From contig JAUNHX010000017.1 in the NCBI GenBank assembly GCA_030523765.1, positions 1-48,850 of the forward strand: 48,850 bases of DNA, read 5' to 3'. How positions within the stretch are numbered: the stretch's first letter is position 1; every line of letters starts with the position of its first letter. The notes beneath the pieces were generated by a model. That model was not told the origin of the DNA, ran no database searches, and worked only from the letters and a program-made list of their open reading frames with translations. Positions 6,422-14,600 of this stretch are shown one piece after another. The DNA comes from Bacteroidales bacterium (GTDB lineage Bacteria; Bacteroidota; Bacteroidia; Bacteroidales; P3). The translations under genes and the position numbers were made by a program.

Positions 6422-6589
6422 TTAAAGCAGCATTGCCGTTTCCTCCACTCTGTCGGTGAAGAAATCACCTTCTACAATCGTACCAAACTTGAAAGGGTTC
6501 GTTTCTTCGCAACAGTCGTTTTCTCGCCTCGGCATAGTGCAAACTCTACGAGATTTGCCCTCTGCGCTCGGCTTGACGAAAACGTTCAT
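6422..6589 (-). pseudogene. N-terminal remnant of an AAA-type ATP-binding protein, with S3
   Basis: A 55-codon frame starts at 6589 and ends at 6422. Its second half reads ETNPFKFGTIVEGDFFTDRVEE, which resembles the start of the Bacteroidota ATP-binding proteins annotated as AAA/archaeal-type ATPases (NPFkfg..V.g..F..R..E). The P-loop and everything after it are missing. The first half is encoded by an S3 element (6514-6587), again in frame, which also supplies the start codon. A promoter-like TATCTTTG lies about 50 bases upstream (minus strand, 6638-6645). Confidence 0.5.
6514..6587 (-). repeat. S3 dispersed element, copy 3 (long, diverged)
   Basis: On the minus strand it reads AACGTTTTCGTCAAGCCGAG ... 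ACTATGCCGAGGCGAGAAAACG, matching the S3 plan (terminal complementary ends, GAGCGCAGAG, ACTATGCCGAG) with a longer interior. Confidence 0.6.
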
Positions 6590-6637
6590 ATAATTAGCGT
6601 TTTACGATTGCGATTTTTTTCGCAACGAAATTTTTCG

Positions 6638-6645
6638 CAAAGATA
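6638..6645 (-). promoter_or_regulatory. Putative Bacteroidota promoter -7 element
   Basis: TATCTTTG on the minus strand fits TAnnTTTG. It faces the ATPase remnant and, further on, the lipoprotein gene at 6308. Confidence 0.4.
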
Positions 6646-6738
6646 CGACAAATATTTCACATGGCAAAATAATCTTCCATCATCGGCTGAAGATGTCGCT
6701 CTATTTCAGTAGGCTCAGGTGGATCTTTTCCTATAATC

Positions 6739-6905
6739 TCATTCGTTCCTCTTCAGGTAGAACATGTTGTTCCTGTAATCGAAGATGATGTTGAAGTGGC
6801 GGAAGAAATTGTTGCCGAGCACCATATATATGTGCTTATAGTCAATCTCCACGACATATCGTTCAAAGACATCGCGGCCAACGACAGCCTTGCAGAAAGG
6901 CACGC
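6739..6905 (-). pseudogene. C-terminal remnant of an aspartyl-protease family protein
   Basis: The minus-strand frame ends ...FERYVVEIDYK ... LGNNFFRHFNIIFDYRNN ... FYLKRNE stop. The pattern (LGNNFF..FN.I.DY....FYLK) is that of the last part of the retropepsin-like second lobe of Bacteroidota aspartyl proteases. The protein at 24002 has the same pattern (GNNIWERFDMIIDLNGEKLYLKPN). No start and no active-site DTG are present. It abuts a nifJ tail remnant at 6906. Confidence 0.65.
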
Positions 6906-6922
6906 CAAACTGCGCTACGAGT

Positions 6923-6970
6923 GTGAAGAAAGAGCCAGTGGCTCTTCGATAGCGTCAGCGGAGAACAAAG
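6923..6970 (+). repeat. S2 palindromic element, copy 3
   Basis: GTGTGAAGAAAGAGCCAGTG leads into the stem complement GGCTCTTC and then GATAGCGTCAGCGGAGAACA. It links two nifJ pieces that point in opposite directions. Confidence 0.75.
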
Positions 6971-7304
6971 TGTAACCGCAGTCGACTGCCATCTTCTCTT
7001 CGTGCTGAGTACGACCCATACCGATCTTGATACCGTGATTGATACAGGGAGCGTAGCAAATAATCAGCGAAGGACCGTGATAAGCCTCAGCCTCTTTGAT
7101 TACCTTGAAGTACTGAGCTTGACTTGCACCGAGAGCCACCTGTGCTACGTAAACATAGCCATAGCTCTTAGCGATCATACCCAGGTCTTTCTTGCGGATC
7201 TTCTTACCAGAGGTAGCGAACTTAGCAACAGCACCTGCGGGGGTAGCCTTGCTGGACTGTCCACCGGTGTTGGAGTAAACCTCAGTGTCGACAACAACGA
7301 CGTT

Positions 7305-7349
7305 ACTCACTGCATTTAATTTATTCAGCGGTGTTCGTGACCTTCGGTT
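7305..7349 (-). repeat. S1 element, 45-bp insertion in nifJ fragment C
   Basis: On the minus strand: CGAAGGTCACGAACACCGC ... AAATGCAGTGAGT. It adds 15 codons (RRSRTPLNKLNAVSN) between DVN and VVVVDTE, which are adjacent in the intact gene. AAC stands on both sides of a 42-bp core, so a 3-bp target duplication is possible. Confidence 0.9.
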
Positions 7350-7676
7350 GACATCTTCGCCGCTGGCCAAAACGTGGTCGAGACCACCAAATCCGATATC
7401 GTAACCCCAACCGTCGCCACCGAAGATCCACTGGCTCTTCTTAACGAGGCTGTGACGGAGTTCGAGGAGCTGCTTGCAGATATCGCAGCCGCAGGCCTCC
7501 ATCAGCGGGATGAGCTTGTCGGCTATTTCCTTGGTCTTGAGGGTGTTCTCGCGGTTCTCGATCCACTCGGTGAAGAGGGCCTTGATTTCGGCGCTGCAGC
7601 AGTCGCAGGCGAAGCCTTCCTTCATAATGCGCTCCACGCGGTCGCGCATCTGGCGAGTGGCGGTGGATAAAGATGA

Positions 7677-8345
7677 TTATTGTCTCAGATAAATTTCTAA
7701 TTTGGTAACCCATGCACGGAAATGCGGACATCGAGCAAGCAGGGTGGGCATTCCGTGTTGTTGAAGGATTTCGATGCCATATAAAACTTTCTCGTATCCC
7801 GGTATTAGTTTAATCAATCTAACAGATGGTGATGTGTTCGGTTGGTCATTGATGTCTTCTGGATTTGGATAGTCGTGAATAACTTGTAGCATATCCTTCC
7901 TCTTGAACTCAGATGGCTCAAATAATGCATCAATACCATTTATTGATGAAAAAACCAATGCCTCAAATTCGTGCAACTGAATATAGGGAATTAGATTATC
8001 AAAAGTGCATTGTTGTGCACTTTCGATATCTTCCTTCAATTTTCTTTCGAGATATTCTACTTGTTGAAGGTGTGCGTGGAAGGTAGAAGAATCTTGTTTG
8101 CCGGGAAAACTCGATGGCAGACGGTAAAAATCAAGCATAGTGGAGACAACGACATCATTCTCATAGAGAGTGTTGATAATATCCTTCTTTACATCAGAAT
8201 ATTTTGAAATTCCACCGTTTGACTTCTTTATCTTGAAGCTCTGGATACTATTATACAATCCCAATGATGTGAAATGTGGGGAAAGAATATTGTTAACGAA
8301 ACTCTCCTCGGCATCTCCTTCTACAATAATCACTAGTTTTTTCAT
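7677..8345 (-). CDS. DUF4276 family (TOPRIM-like) protein
   Basis: The 222-residue protein has the landmarks of DUF4276: IIVEGDAEESFV at residues 6-17 with the acidic E9, TMLDFYRLPSSFPG near residue 70, and PYIQLHEFEALVFS near residue 120. The family is regarded as TOPRIM-like and its members often pair with AAA ATPases. Here the ATPase gene lies directly upstream and overlaps by 4 bases (ATGA at 8342-8345). The pairing resembles two-gene defence systems of the ATPase/TOPRIM type (PARIS and AbiL are known examples); by analogy this would be the effector nuclease. It is only an analogy. The stop lies within 10 bases of nifJ fragment C. Confidence 0.85.
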   Translation of the reverse strand: MKKLVIIVEGDAEESFVNNILSPHFTSLGLYNSIQSFKIKKSNGGISKYSDVKKDIINTLYENDVVVSTMLDFYRLPSSFPGKQDSSTFHAHLQQVEYLERKLKEDIESAQQCTFDNLIPYIQLHEFEALVFSSINGIDALFEPSEFKRKDMLQVIHDYPNPEDINDQPNTSPSVRLIKLIPGYEKVLYGIEILQQHGMPTLLARCPHFRAWVTKLEIYLRQ

Positions 8346-9418
8346 AATGCTTTTGGTTGTCCGTTAATAACGCTTTTTACCCATAATTCGCCAAGAGAGT
8401 AGTCTTCGAGCCACCGCTCTAGTTGCTCCCTGTTCAGTCTTTCAAAAATAGATTGGCCGTCGCTTCGGTCAACTGTTATTACATCTTCGGGTTGGAAATA
8501 ATTGATGAGATTGACTGACTGTGTAGAAACTATGATTTGGCAACCTCGATCAGCAGCAGATCTAATCATTCCTGCTAACTTGGCTATAGCGACAGGATGC
8601 AAACCCAATTCGGGTTCGTCAATAATAATCACCTTGGGAAGTTCTGGCTGCAAAAGCAATGCAGCGAGTGCAATGAACCTTATGCTTCCATCCGATAGGT
8701 CATTTGCGTCAAAATATCGGTTGTGGTTATCCATCTCGGTCCATGAAAGAGCGATTTGGGTATCGTCCAAAACTGATGGTTGCAAGTCGAATCTTTCAAA
8801 ATATGGCATTACTGAACGAATGGTCATTTCTATTCGTTTCAAAGTCTTCGGATGCTTTTGTTGAAGAGCATATAAAAAGGCAGGCAAATTACCACCATCT
8901 ATTGCGAGAGCCCTATTGTCATCCATCTTTGCTTTGCTACGCAACGGAGAACCTTTTTCTGTATCGTGAAAGTGATAGATTTTGTAACACTGAATATATG
9001 TCTTGAGGTACTGATTTCGCTGGTATGTAGAGTCCTTGATAGTGCTTTCTAATAAATTATTTTTGGGGTAACTATCATCTCTCCCAGAATATAGACTCGC
9101 TTCTGTCGCAATAAACAAAGTGTCGTCATCTGTGGGTTGAAGTATTACAGAATATGCATTCTTTCCGAATCCGAGGTAACCTTCTATTTCTGATGTCTGT
9201 TTTCTTCCATAATACAACAGCCTATCAACCCCACTTTGTCTTGAATAGGACTGTAGTCGTTGTTCATAAATGGCATTAATAAAGCCAAAGAACGAGATAA
9301 AGTTAGACTTTCCAACGCCATTTGATCCAATAAGGATATTGATGGGATTTAAGTCCAAATCTAATTCTCTAATAGATTTGTATCCTTTTATTTTGATTTT
9401 ATTTAATATAACTCCCAT
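8342..9418 (-). CDS. AAA family ATPase (OLD/AAA_21-like), partner of DUF4276
   Basis: The 358-residue protein starts at ATG 9418; the longer frame would start with TTG. Walker A is GSNGVGKS at residues 31-38, preceded by the typical KIKGYKSI...L.L.PINILIG. The C-terminal half has SDGSIRFIALAALLLQP (signature region), Walker B VIIIDEPELGLHP, and IIVSTQSVNLINYF, the usual H/Q-loop region. This is the ABC-like ATPase plan of OLD-type and COG4637-type proteins without a fused nuclease. With the overlapping DUF4276 gene it forms a likely sensor/effector pair. Its location between nifJ copies supports arrival as cargo. Confidence 0.88.
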   Translation of the reverse strand: MGVILNKIKIKGYKSIRELDLDLNPINILIGSNGVGKSNFISFFGFINAIYEQRLQSYSRQSGVDRLLYYGRKQTSEIEGYLGFGKNAYSVILQPTDDDTLFIATEASLYSGRDDSYPKNNLLESTIKDSTYQRNQYLKTYIQCYKIYHFHDTEKGSPLRSKAKMDDNRALAIDGGNLPAFLYALQQKHPKTLKRIEMTIRSVMPYFERFDLQPSVLDDTQIALSWTEMDNHNRYFDANDLSDGSIRFIALAALLLQPELPKVIIIDEPELGLHPVAIAKLAGMIRSAADRGCQIIVSTQSVNLINYFQPEDVITVDRSDGQSIFERLNREQLERWLEDYSLGELWVKSVINGQPKAL

Positions 9419-9476
9419 AATTAACAAGGTGTTAATAAAAAATAACGTAATTATTCGTGCTTTAGTATATTACAAA

Positions 9477-10235
9477 TCACACTAGTTTCAGTATTCGCTC
9501 TTTATCTTTCTCCCAATCAAAGTTATTGCTTTTGCTGTTAGAAATAGCCGATAATAAAGATTCAATAGATTCAAATAATTCGTTGTTTATAAGAACAACA
9601 ATTTTCTGCAAAGCTTCGTTAGTAGCAGGGGATGACGCTACTATATGTGGGTATTGTTTGTTAGAATCATTTATCAGTTCGTCTCGTTTGTGGTTGAAGG
9701 AGTTAATATTGTTTTGATATATCGCTAAAATATCTTTATTAATAGCGATTTCAATTTTTTTTATTGCAAATATTATGTTTAGGATTATAGGTATTGTATG
9801 AAATGCAAAGAATCTTGAAGTCTTTGAAACCTCATTCTCTCGCATAGTGCAATACTGAAGTATGTTATGTTTCGCTTTTTCGGTACTATCTGTGATTTCT
9901 GCTAATTGCGGTTTTAAGAAAGCACTTGTTAGACGTGGTAATGGCTCTTGGTAGGACTTATCAATAGCATATACAGTGGATTTCAACTTCAGGTATAGCA
10001 GAGAAAGATTGTAATACAATTCTGACTCAAATTTGCTTTTTAAATGCTTGTATCTGACAAACTCACTAATTAAAACCACTAATGAACTAGCATAAATACC
10101 TATGGCGATAGAATCGCCCCAAAGAATAAACCAATTACCACAATAATTATTATAAAGAGAAAGCAGGATAGTGACGATCATACTAATAACAGTAATCCAG
10201 AATAACACTTTTATTGTACTAACAGTGATTCTCAT
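9477..10235 (-). CDS. Membrane protein of unknown function
   Basis: The 252-residue protein has two N-terminal membrane segments (about residues 9-28 and 36-57), a long helical cytoplasmic part and a possible third hydrophobic segment near residues 148-162 (IPIILNIIFAI). The remainder is polar and rich in Asn, Lys and Ile. No family is recognised. AT-rich base use resembles the neighbouring zinc-ribbon gene. It lies 59 bases upstream of the ATPase gene in the same direction and may belong to the same cargo block. Confidence 0.75.
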   Translation of the reverse strand: MRITVSTIKVLFWITVISMIVTILLSLYNNYCGNWFILWGDSIAIGIYASSLVVLISEFVRYKHLKSKFESELYYNLSLLYLKLKSTVYAIDKSYQEPLPRLTSAFLKPQLAEITDSTEKAKHNILQYCTMRENEVSKTSRFFAFHTIPIILNIIFAIKKIEIAINKDILAIYQNNINSFNHKRDELINDSNKQYPHIVASSPATNEALQKIVVLINNELFESIESLLSAISNSKSNNFDWEKDKERILKLV

Positions 10236-10261
10236 ATATCATTAACAGGAATTGGTATTCG

Positions 10262-11326
10262 CTATTTTTTTAAAGACTTATTTATACAAACATATGATCC
10301 TAATCCAAATAAGATTGATATTAAGACGAGATTTTGGGGTTTAACTCCAAAATTATTAACATCGTGAATATTAATCAAGATTCCAATAACAAGGTAGATA
10401 GTACATAAAGCAAGCAAAATACCAATTACAAAAACAGTTTTTCTTACTATTTTATCCTTTTGTGAAATTATTTGTTCTTTCTTGTCTTCAATCACATATG
10501 TTTTTTCTCCCCCATTCTTCAATGCATCGTATGTTTTATTATATGTACGCCATGCAATTGTATCATACTGGGCAGGAATATGTACTCTGTATTGAGCAAC
10601 ATCTATTATACCATACTTACCATTTTTCTTGAAGAGAACATATTTGTGACTTTGGAAACCAAAGAATTCGTATTGCTCAATCTCATCAGCATAATCACGA
10701 GGTAAACCGTCCTTTTCTTGAGGAAACGGTTTCCTTTTAATCCATATCATTGTTAGCCACAATACAATTAGAGCAGGAACTATACCGAGAAATACAACTT
10801 TTAATCGGAAGTCTCCTTTCTTACTTTGGATGTCTTCGTCTGAAAAGGCCCACGGTATTACACCTCCACCATAAAGAGCACCATCTCTATAATATGATTC
10901 TGTACGTGCTTCATTCCACTTAGTAGATTTTGTCTTGAATATCCCCCAATAATCTAAAACATACAAATTCTCTTCATATTGGATATGTGGATCTCTTGGA
11001 TTTGAATAGTTTTCAAGAGTCCTTCTTTCTCCAAAATAACGATACACTTCTCCACCATTGCTTAAACACACAATACTGTATATACCCCAAAATAATGCGG
11101 TTGCAATAATTAGATATTGTATAATTCTTACTAATAGCGGTTTCTTCCATTGTAGATTCTTGGTAGATACCCATCCACTATTTTCATCTTTGGATGAATT
11201 GGGAATAATTGCCTCATTTCTTGGGGAGGAAGGACTTTGGGAATTTGCATCTACGACTAATTTCCCACATTTTGAGCAGAAAACACTATTGTCTGCTATT
11301 TGGGCTCCACAATATTTGCAATACAT
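10262..11326 (-). CDS. Zinc-ribbon membrane protein
   Basis: The 354-residue protein begins with a zinc-ribbon of the type found in many bacterial membrane proteins (cysteines at 3, 6, 17 and 20: CKYC...CSKC). A polar linker follows, then membrane segments near residues 67-90 (IIQYLIIATALFWGIYSIV), 176-196 (LKVVFLGIVPALIVLWLTMIW) and two near the C-terminus (VIGILLALCTIYLVIGILI and LVLISILFGLGSYVC). The region between has a 'YVLFKKNGKYGIIDVAQYRV' stretch, a WG/KWG-repeat-like strand. Function unknown. Confidence 0.8.
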   Translation of the reverse strand: MYCKYCGAQIADNSVFCSKCGKLVVDANSQSPSSPRNEAIIPNSSKDENSGWVSTKNLQWKKPLLVRIIQYLIIATALFWGIYSIVCLSNGGEVYRYFGERRTLENYSNPRDPHIQYEENLYVLDYWGIFKTKSTKWNEARTESYYRDGALYGGGVIPWAFSDEDIQSKKGDFRLKVVFLGIVPALIVLWLTMIWIKRKPFPQEKDGLPRDYADEIEQYEFFGFQSHKYVLFKKNGKYGIIDVAQYRVHIPAQYDTIAWRTYNKTYDALKNGGEKTYVIEDKKEQIISQKDKIVRKTVFVIGILLALCTIYLVIGILINIHDVNNFGVKPQNLVLISILFGLGSYVCINKSLKK

Positions 11327-11337
11327 AATATGAAGTT

Positions 11338-11622
11338 TTAGTACGATATAGGAATACAGTAATAATCATTAGGGTGTTTGCTATAGTTATTATAGAAACA
11401 GTTTCTATATCCATTAATTTCATACAGGTTTACGTCAACAGTATTGTCAACGGACACTTTTCCGCTTACATCTGCCTCAACCTCGCCACCCACCACATAG
11501 ACATCCTTTGCACCTTTTGTTCCAAAGTTCTGGAATACAAGAATCCAAACACCAATACATGTCAAAACAATCCACAGATGAGTATTGTGGTAGAACTTTA
11601 TAAAGAAATTATTTTTGTTCAT
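11338..11622 (-). CDS. Small single-pass membrane protein
   Basis: About 94 residues from MNKNNFFIKF. One hydrophobic segment (HLWIVLTCIGVWILVFQ) is followed by a Gly/Val-rich outer part with the periodic 'VDVSGKVSVDNTVDVN' look. It sits 11 bases upstream of the zinc-ribbon gene, same strand, so it is probably its operon partner. No family recognised. Confidence 0.6.
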   Translation of the reverse strand: MNKNNFFIKFYHNTHLWIVLTCIGVWILVFQNFGTKGAKDVYVVGGEVEADVSGKVSVDNTVDVNLYEINGYRNCFYNNYSKHPNDYYCIPISY

Positions 11623-11645
11623 TTCCATATATTTTATTGTCTTGG

Positions 11646-11677
11646 AAGTTGTGGAGGCCTCTCGACCTCCACAACTT
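11646..11677 (-). terminator. Terminator hairpin behind nifJ
   Basis: AAGTTGTGGAGG pairs with its complement around a GTCGAGAG loop, 22 bases after the nifJ stop. The same hairpin follows fragment A. Confidence 0.75.
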
Positions 11678-11698
11678 GGGTTTGCAATCTATATTAGA

Positions 11699-14600
11699 TT
11701 ACATTTCGCTCAGCTTCTTATAGCCTTCGTAGCGCAGTTTGGCATTGCGCTCGGTGGCGACGAAGAGTTCTTCGGCCTCCTGGGGGAAGGTCTTCATCAG
11801 CGAGTTGTAGCGGACCTCGCCCATGATGAAGTCGCGGAACTTGCTCCAGTCGGGTTCTTTGGAATCCAGGTGGAAGCCGTTCTTGCCTTCATCCTCTTCG
11901 GCGGGATTGAAGTGCCAGAGGTGCCAGTAGCCGCAGTCGACTGCCATCTTCTCTTCGTGCTGAGTACGACCCATACCGATCTTGATACCGTGATTGATAC
12001 AGGGAGCGTAGCAAATAATCAGCGAAGGACCGTGATAAGCCTCAGCCTCTTTGATTACCTTGAAGTACTGAGCTTGACTTGCACCGAGAGCCACCTGTGC
12101 TACGTAAACATAGCCATAGCTCTTAGCGATCATACCCAGGTCTTTCTTGCGGATCTTCTTACCAGAGGTAGCGAACTTAGCAACAGCACCTGCGGGGGTA
12201 GCCTTGCTGGACTGTCCACCGGTGTTGGAGTAAACCTCAGTGTCAACAACAACGACGTTGACATCTTCGCCGCTGGCCAAAACGTGGTCGAGACCACCAA
12301 ATCCGATATCGTAACCCCAACCGTCGCCACCGAAGATCCACTGGCTCTTCTTAACGAGGCTGTGACGGAGTTCGAGGAGCTGCTTGCAGATGTCGCAGCC
12401 ACAAGCTTCCATCAGAGGAATAAGTTTATCGGCAACCTCTTTGGTCTTGAGGGTACATTCGCGATTGTCGATCCACTCCTGGAACAGAGCCTTGATTTCG
12501 GCGCTGCAGCAGTCGCACTGTAGACCCTCACGCATGAGGCGCTCCACGCGGTCGCGCATCTGACGGGTAGAGGTAGCCATACCAAGACCGAACTCGGCAT
12601 TGTCCTCGAAGAGGGAGTTGGCCCAAGCAGGACCGAAGCCGCTGCGATAGTTCTTGCAATAAGGAGTAGCAGGAGCCGAGCCACCATAGATAGAGGAGCA
12701 ACCGGTAGCATTGGCCACCATCATCTGCTCACCAAAGAGTTGGGTGATGGTTTTGAGGTAAGGAGTCTCACCGCAGCCAGCGCAAGCACCGCTGAACTCG
12801 AACAGAGGCTGAGCGAACTGGCTGTTCTTAGCGTTGGCGAATTTATCGATAAGGTTGTCTTTGTAGGTAACCTTGGTCTGAGCGTAATTCCAGTTTTCAG
12901 CTTCATGCAGCTGACCCTCGAGAGGTTTCATAACGAGAGCCTTCTCCTTGGCGGGGCATACATCGGCGCAGTTGCCGCAACCGGTGCAGTCCATAGCCGA
13001 TACCTGCATGCGGAAATGCATACCAGCCATCTCTTTGGGCATCTTCATTACTACGGTTTCCATCGAAGCGGGAGCAGCCTTCTTCTCGTCGTCGGTCATC
13101 ACCACGGGGCGGATAGCAGCGTGGGGGCAAATCAGCGAGCACTGGTTGCACTGGATACAGTTGGCACTCTGCCACTCAGGGATATTCACAGCTACGCCGC
13201 GTTTCTCGTAAGCGGTAGTACCAGCAGGGAAGGTACCATCCTCATAGCCCGTGAAAGCGCTAACGGGGAGGTCGTTACCACACTGAGCCAGCATAGGACG
13301 AACCACCTTGTTGATGAACTCAGGTTCAGCATCGTTGTGAGCGAAAGCGAAGTCGGTGCTGCACGACAGGTTGGCCCATTCGGCAGGAATCTCAACCTTG
13401 GTGATGTCGCCACCACGATCAACAGCAGCATAGTTCTTGTTCACCACATCCTCACCCTTGCGGCCGTAGCTCTTCACGATGAATTTCTTCATCTGCTCAA
13501 CAGCGAGGTCGTAAGGAATAACGCCCGAAATCTTGAAGAAGGCGCTCTGCAGAATGGTGTTGGTGCGGTTGCCCAAACCAATCTCGGCAGCGATCTTGGT
13601 AGCGTCGATGATGTACATGGTGATATGGTGCAGAGCCAGATACTTCTTCACGAAGTCGGGCAACTGTTTCTTGGTCTCTTCAACACTCCAAGGACTGTTG
13701 TAGAGGAAAGTACCGTTGTCTTTCAAACCACGCAGGCAGTCATATTTGCGCAGATAGCTGGGCACATGGACAGCTACGAAGTCGGGGGTACCTACCAGAT
13801 AGGGAGCAGGCAGAGGCAGATCGCCGAAACGAAGGTGCGAGCAGGTGTATCCGCCCGATTTCTTCGAGTCGTAATCGAAATAAGCCTGGCTGTACTTGTT
13901 GGTATTCTCACCAATGATCTTGATGCTGTTCTTGTTGGCACCTACGGTACCATCGGCACCAAGGCCATAGAAACGAGCCTCGAACGTGCCCTTAGGCAGG
14001 ATCGATACCTCGGGGAGGATAGGCAGCGAACGGAAGGTAACATCGTCAACAATACCGATGGTGAACTGGTTCTTCTTTTCACCTTTAAGGTTGTTGAATA
14101 CGCTGATGATCTGAGCAGGAGTGGTATCCTTGCTGGAGAGACCATAGCGGCCACCAATAATATTGACAGTGCTGCAGCCCTTGAAAGCTTCAACAACATC
14201 CATATAGAGAGGATCGCCCTGAGCACCAGGTTCTTTGGTACGGTCAAGAACACAGATGTTCTTAACGCTCTTAGGCATAACATCGAACAGATGTTTTACG
14301 CTGAAGGGACGATAGAGGTGGACGGTGATAACACCAGTCTTCTCGCCCTGAGCATTCAGGTAGTCGACCACAGTCTTGGTAGTCTCGCTTACCGAACCCA
14401 TGCATACGATGATGTTCTCAGCATCCTGAGCACCATAATAGGTGAAGGGTGCATACTGACGACCCGTAAGTTTAGAAATCTCTTTCATATACTCAGCCAC
14501 GATTTCGGGCAGAGCATCATAGAACTTGTTCTGCAGTTCGCGAGTCTGGAAATAGACGTCGCTATTCTGAGCGGTACCACGGGTAACGGGATGCTCGGGG

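Larger units (their letters stand above)
6906..7670 (-). pseudogene. nifJ 3' fragment C with S1 and S2 elements
   Basis: It corresponds to about residues 886-1105 of the intact nifJ (from ATRQMRDRVERIMKEG to MAVDCGY). The part from about 6978 to 7493 is virtually identical to the intact gene at 11936-12390 (one difference seen), apart from the S1 insertion. The rest (7494-7670) is clearly more diverged. The frame is open but lacks the first 885 residues, including the Fe-S domain. After CGY it enters an S2 element and stops. Beyond S2, a short nifJ tail piece (6903-6922) lies in the opposite orientation. Confidence 0.9.

Noticed and set aside
6906..7649. A second functional PFOR subunit
   Set aside because: The frame is open, but it lacks the Fe-S domain and the pyruvate-binding N-terminus, and it ends in an S2 element.
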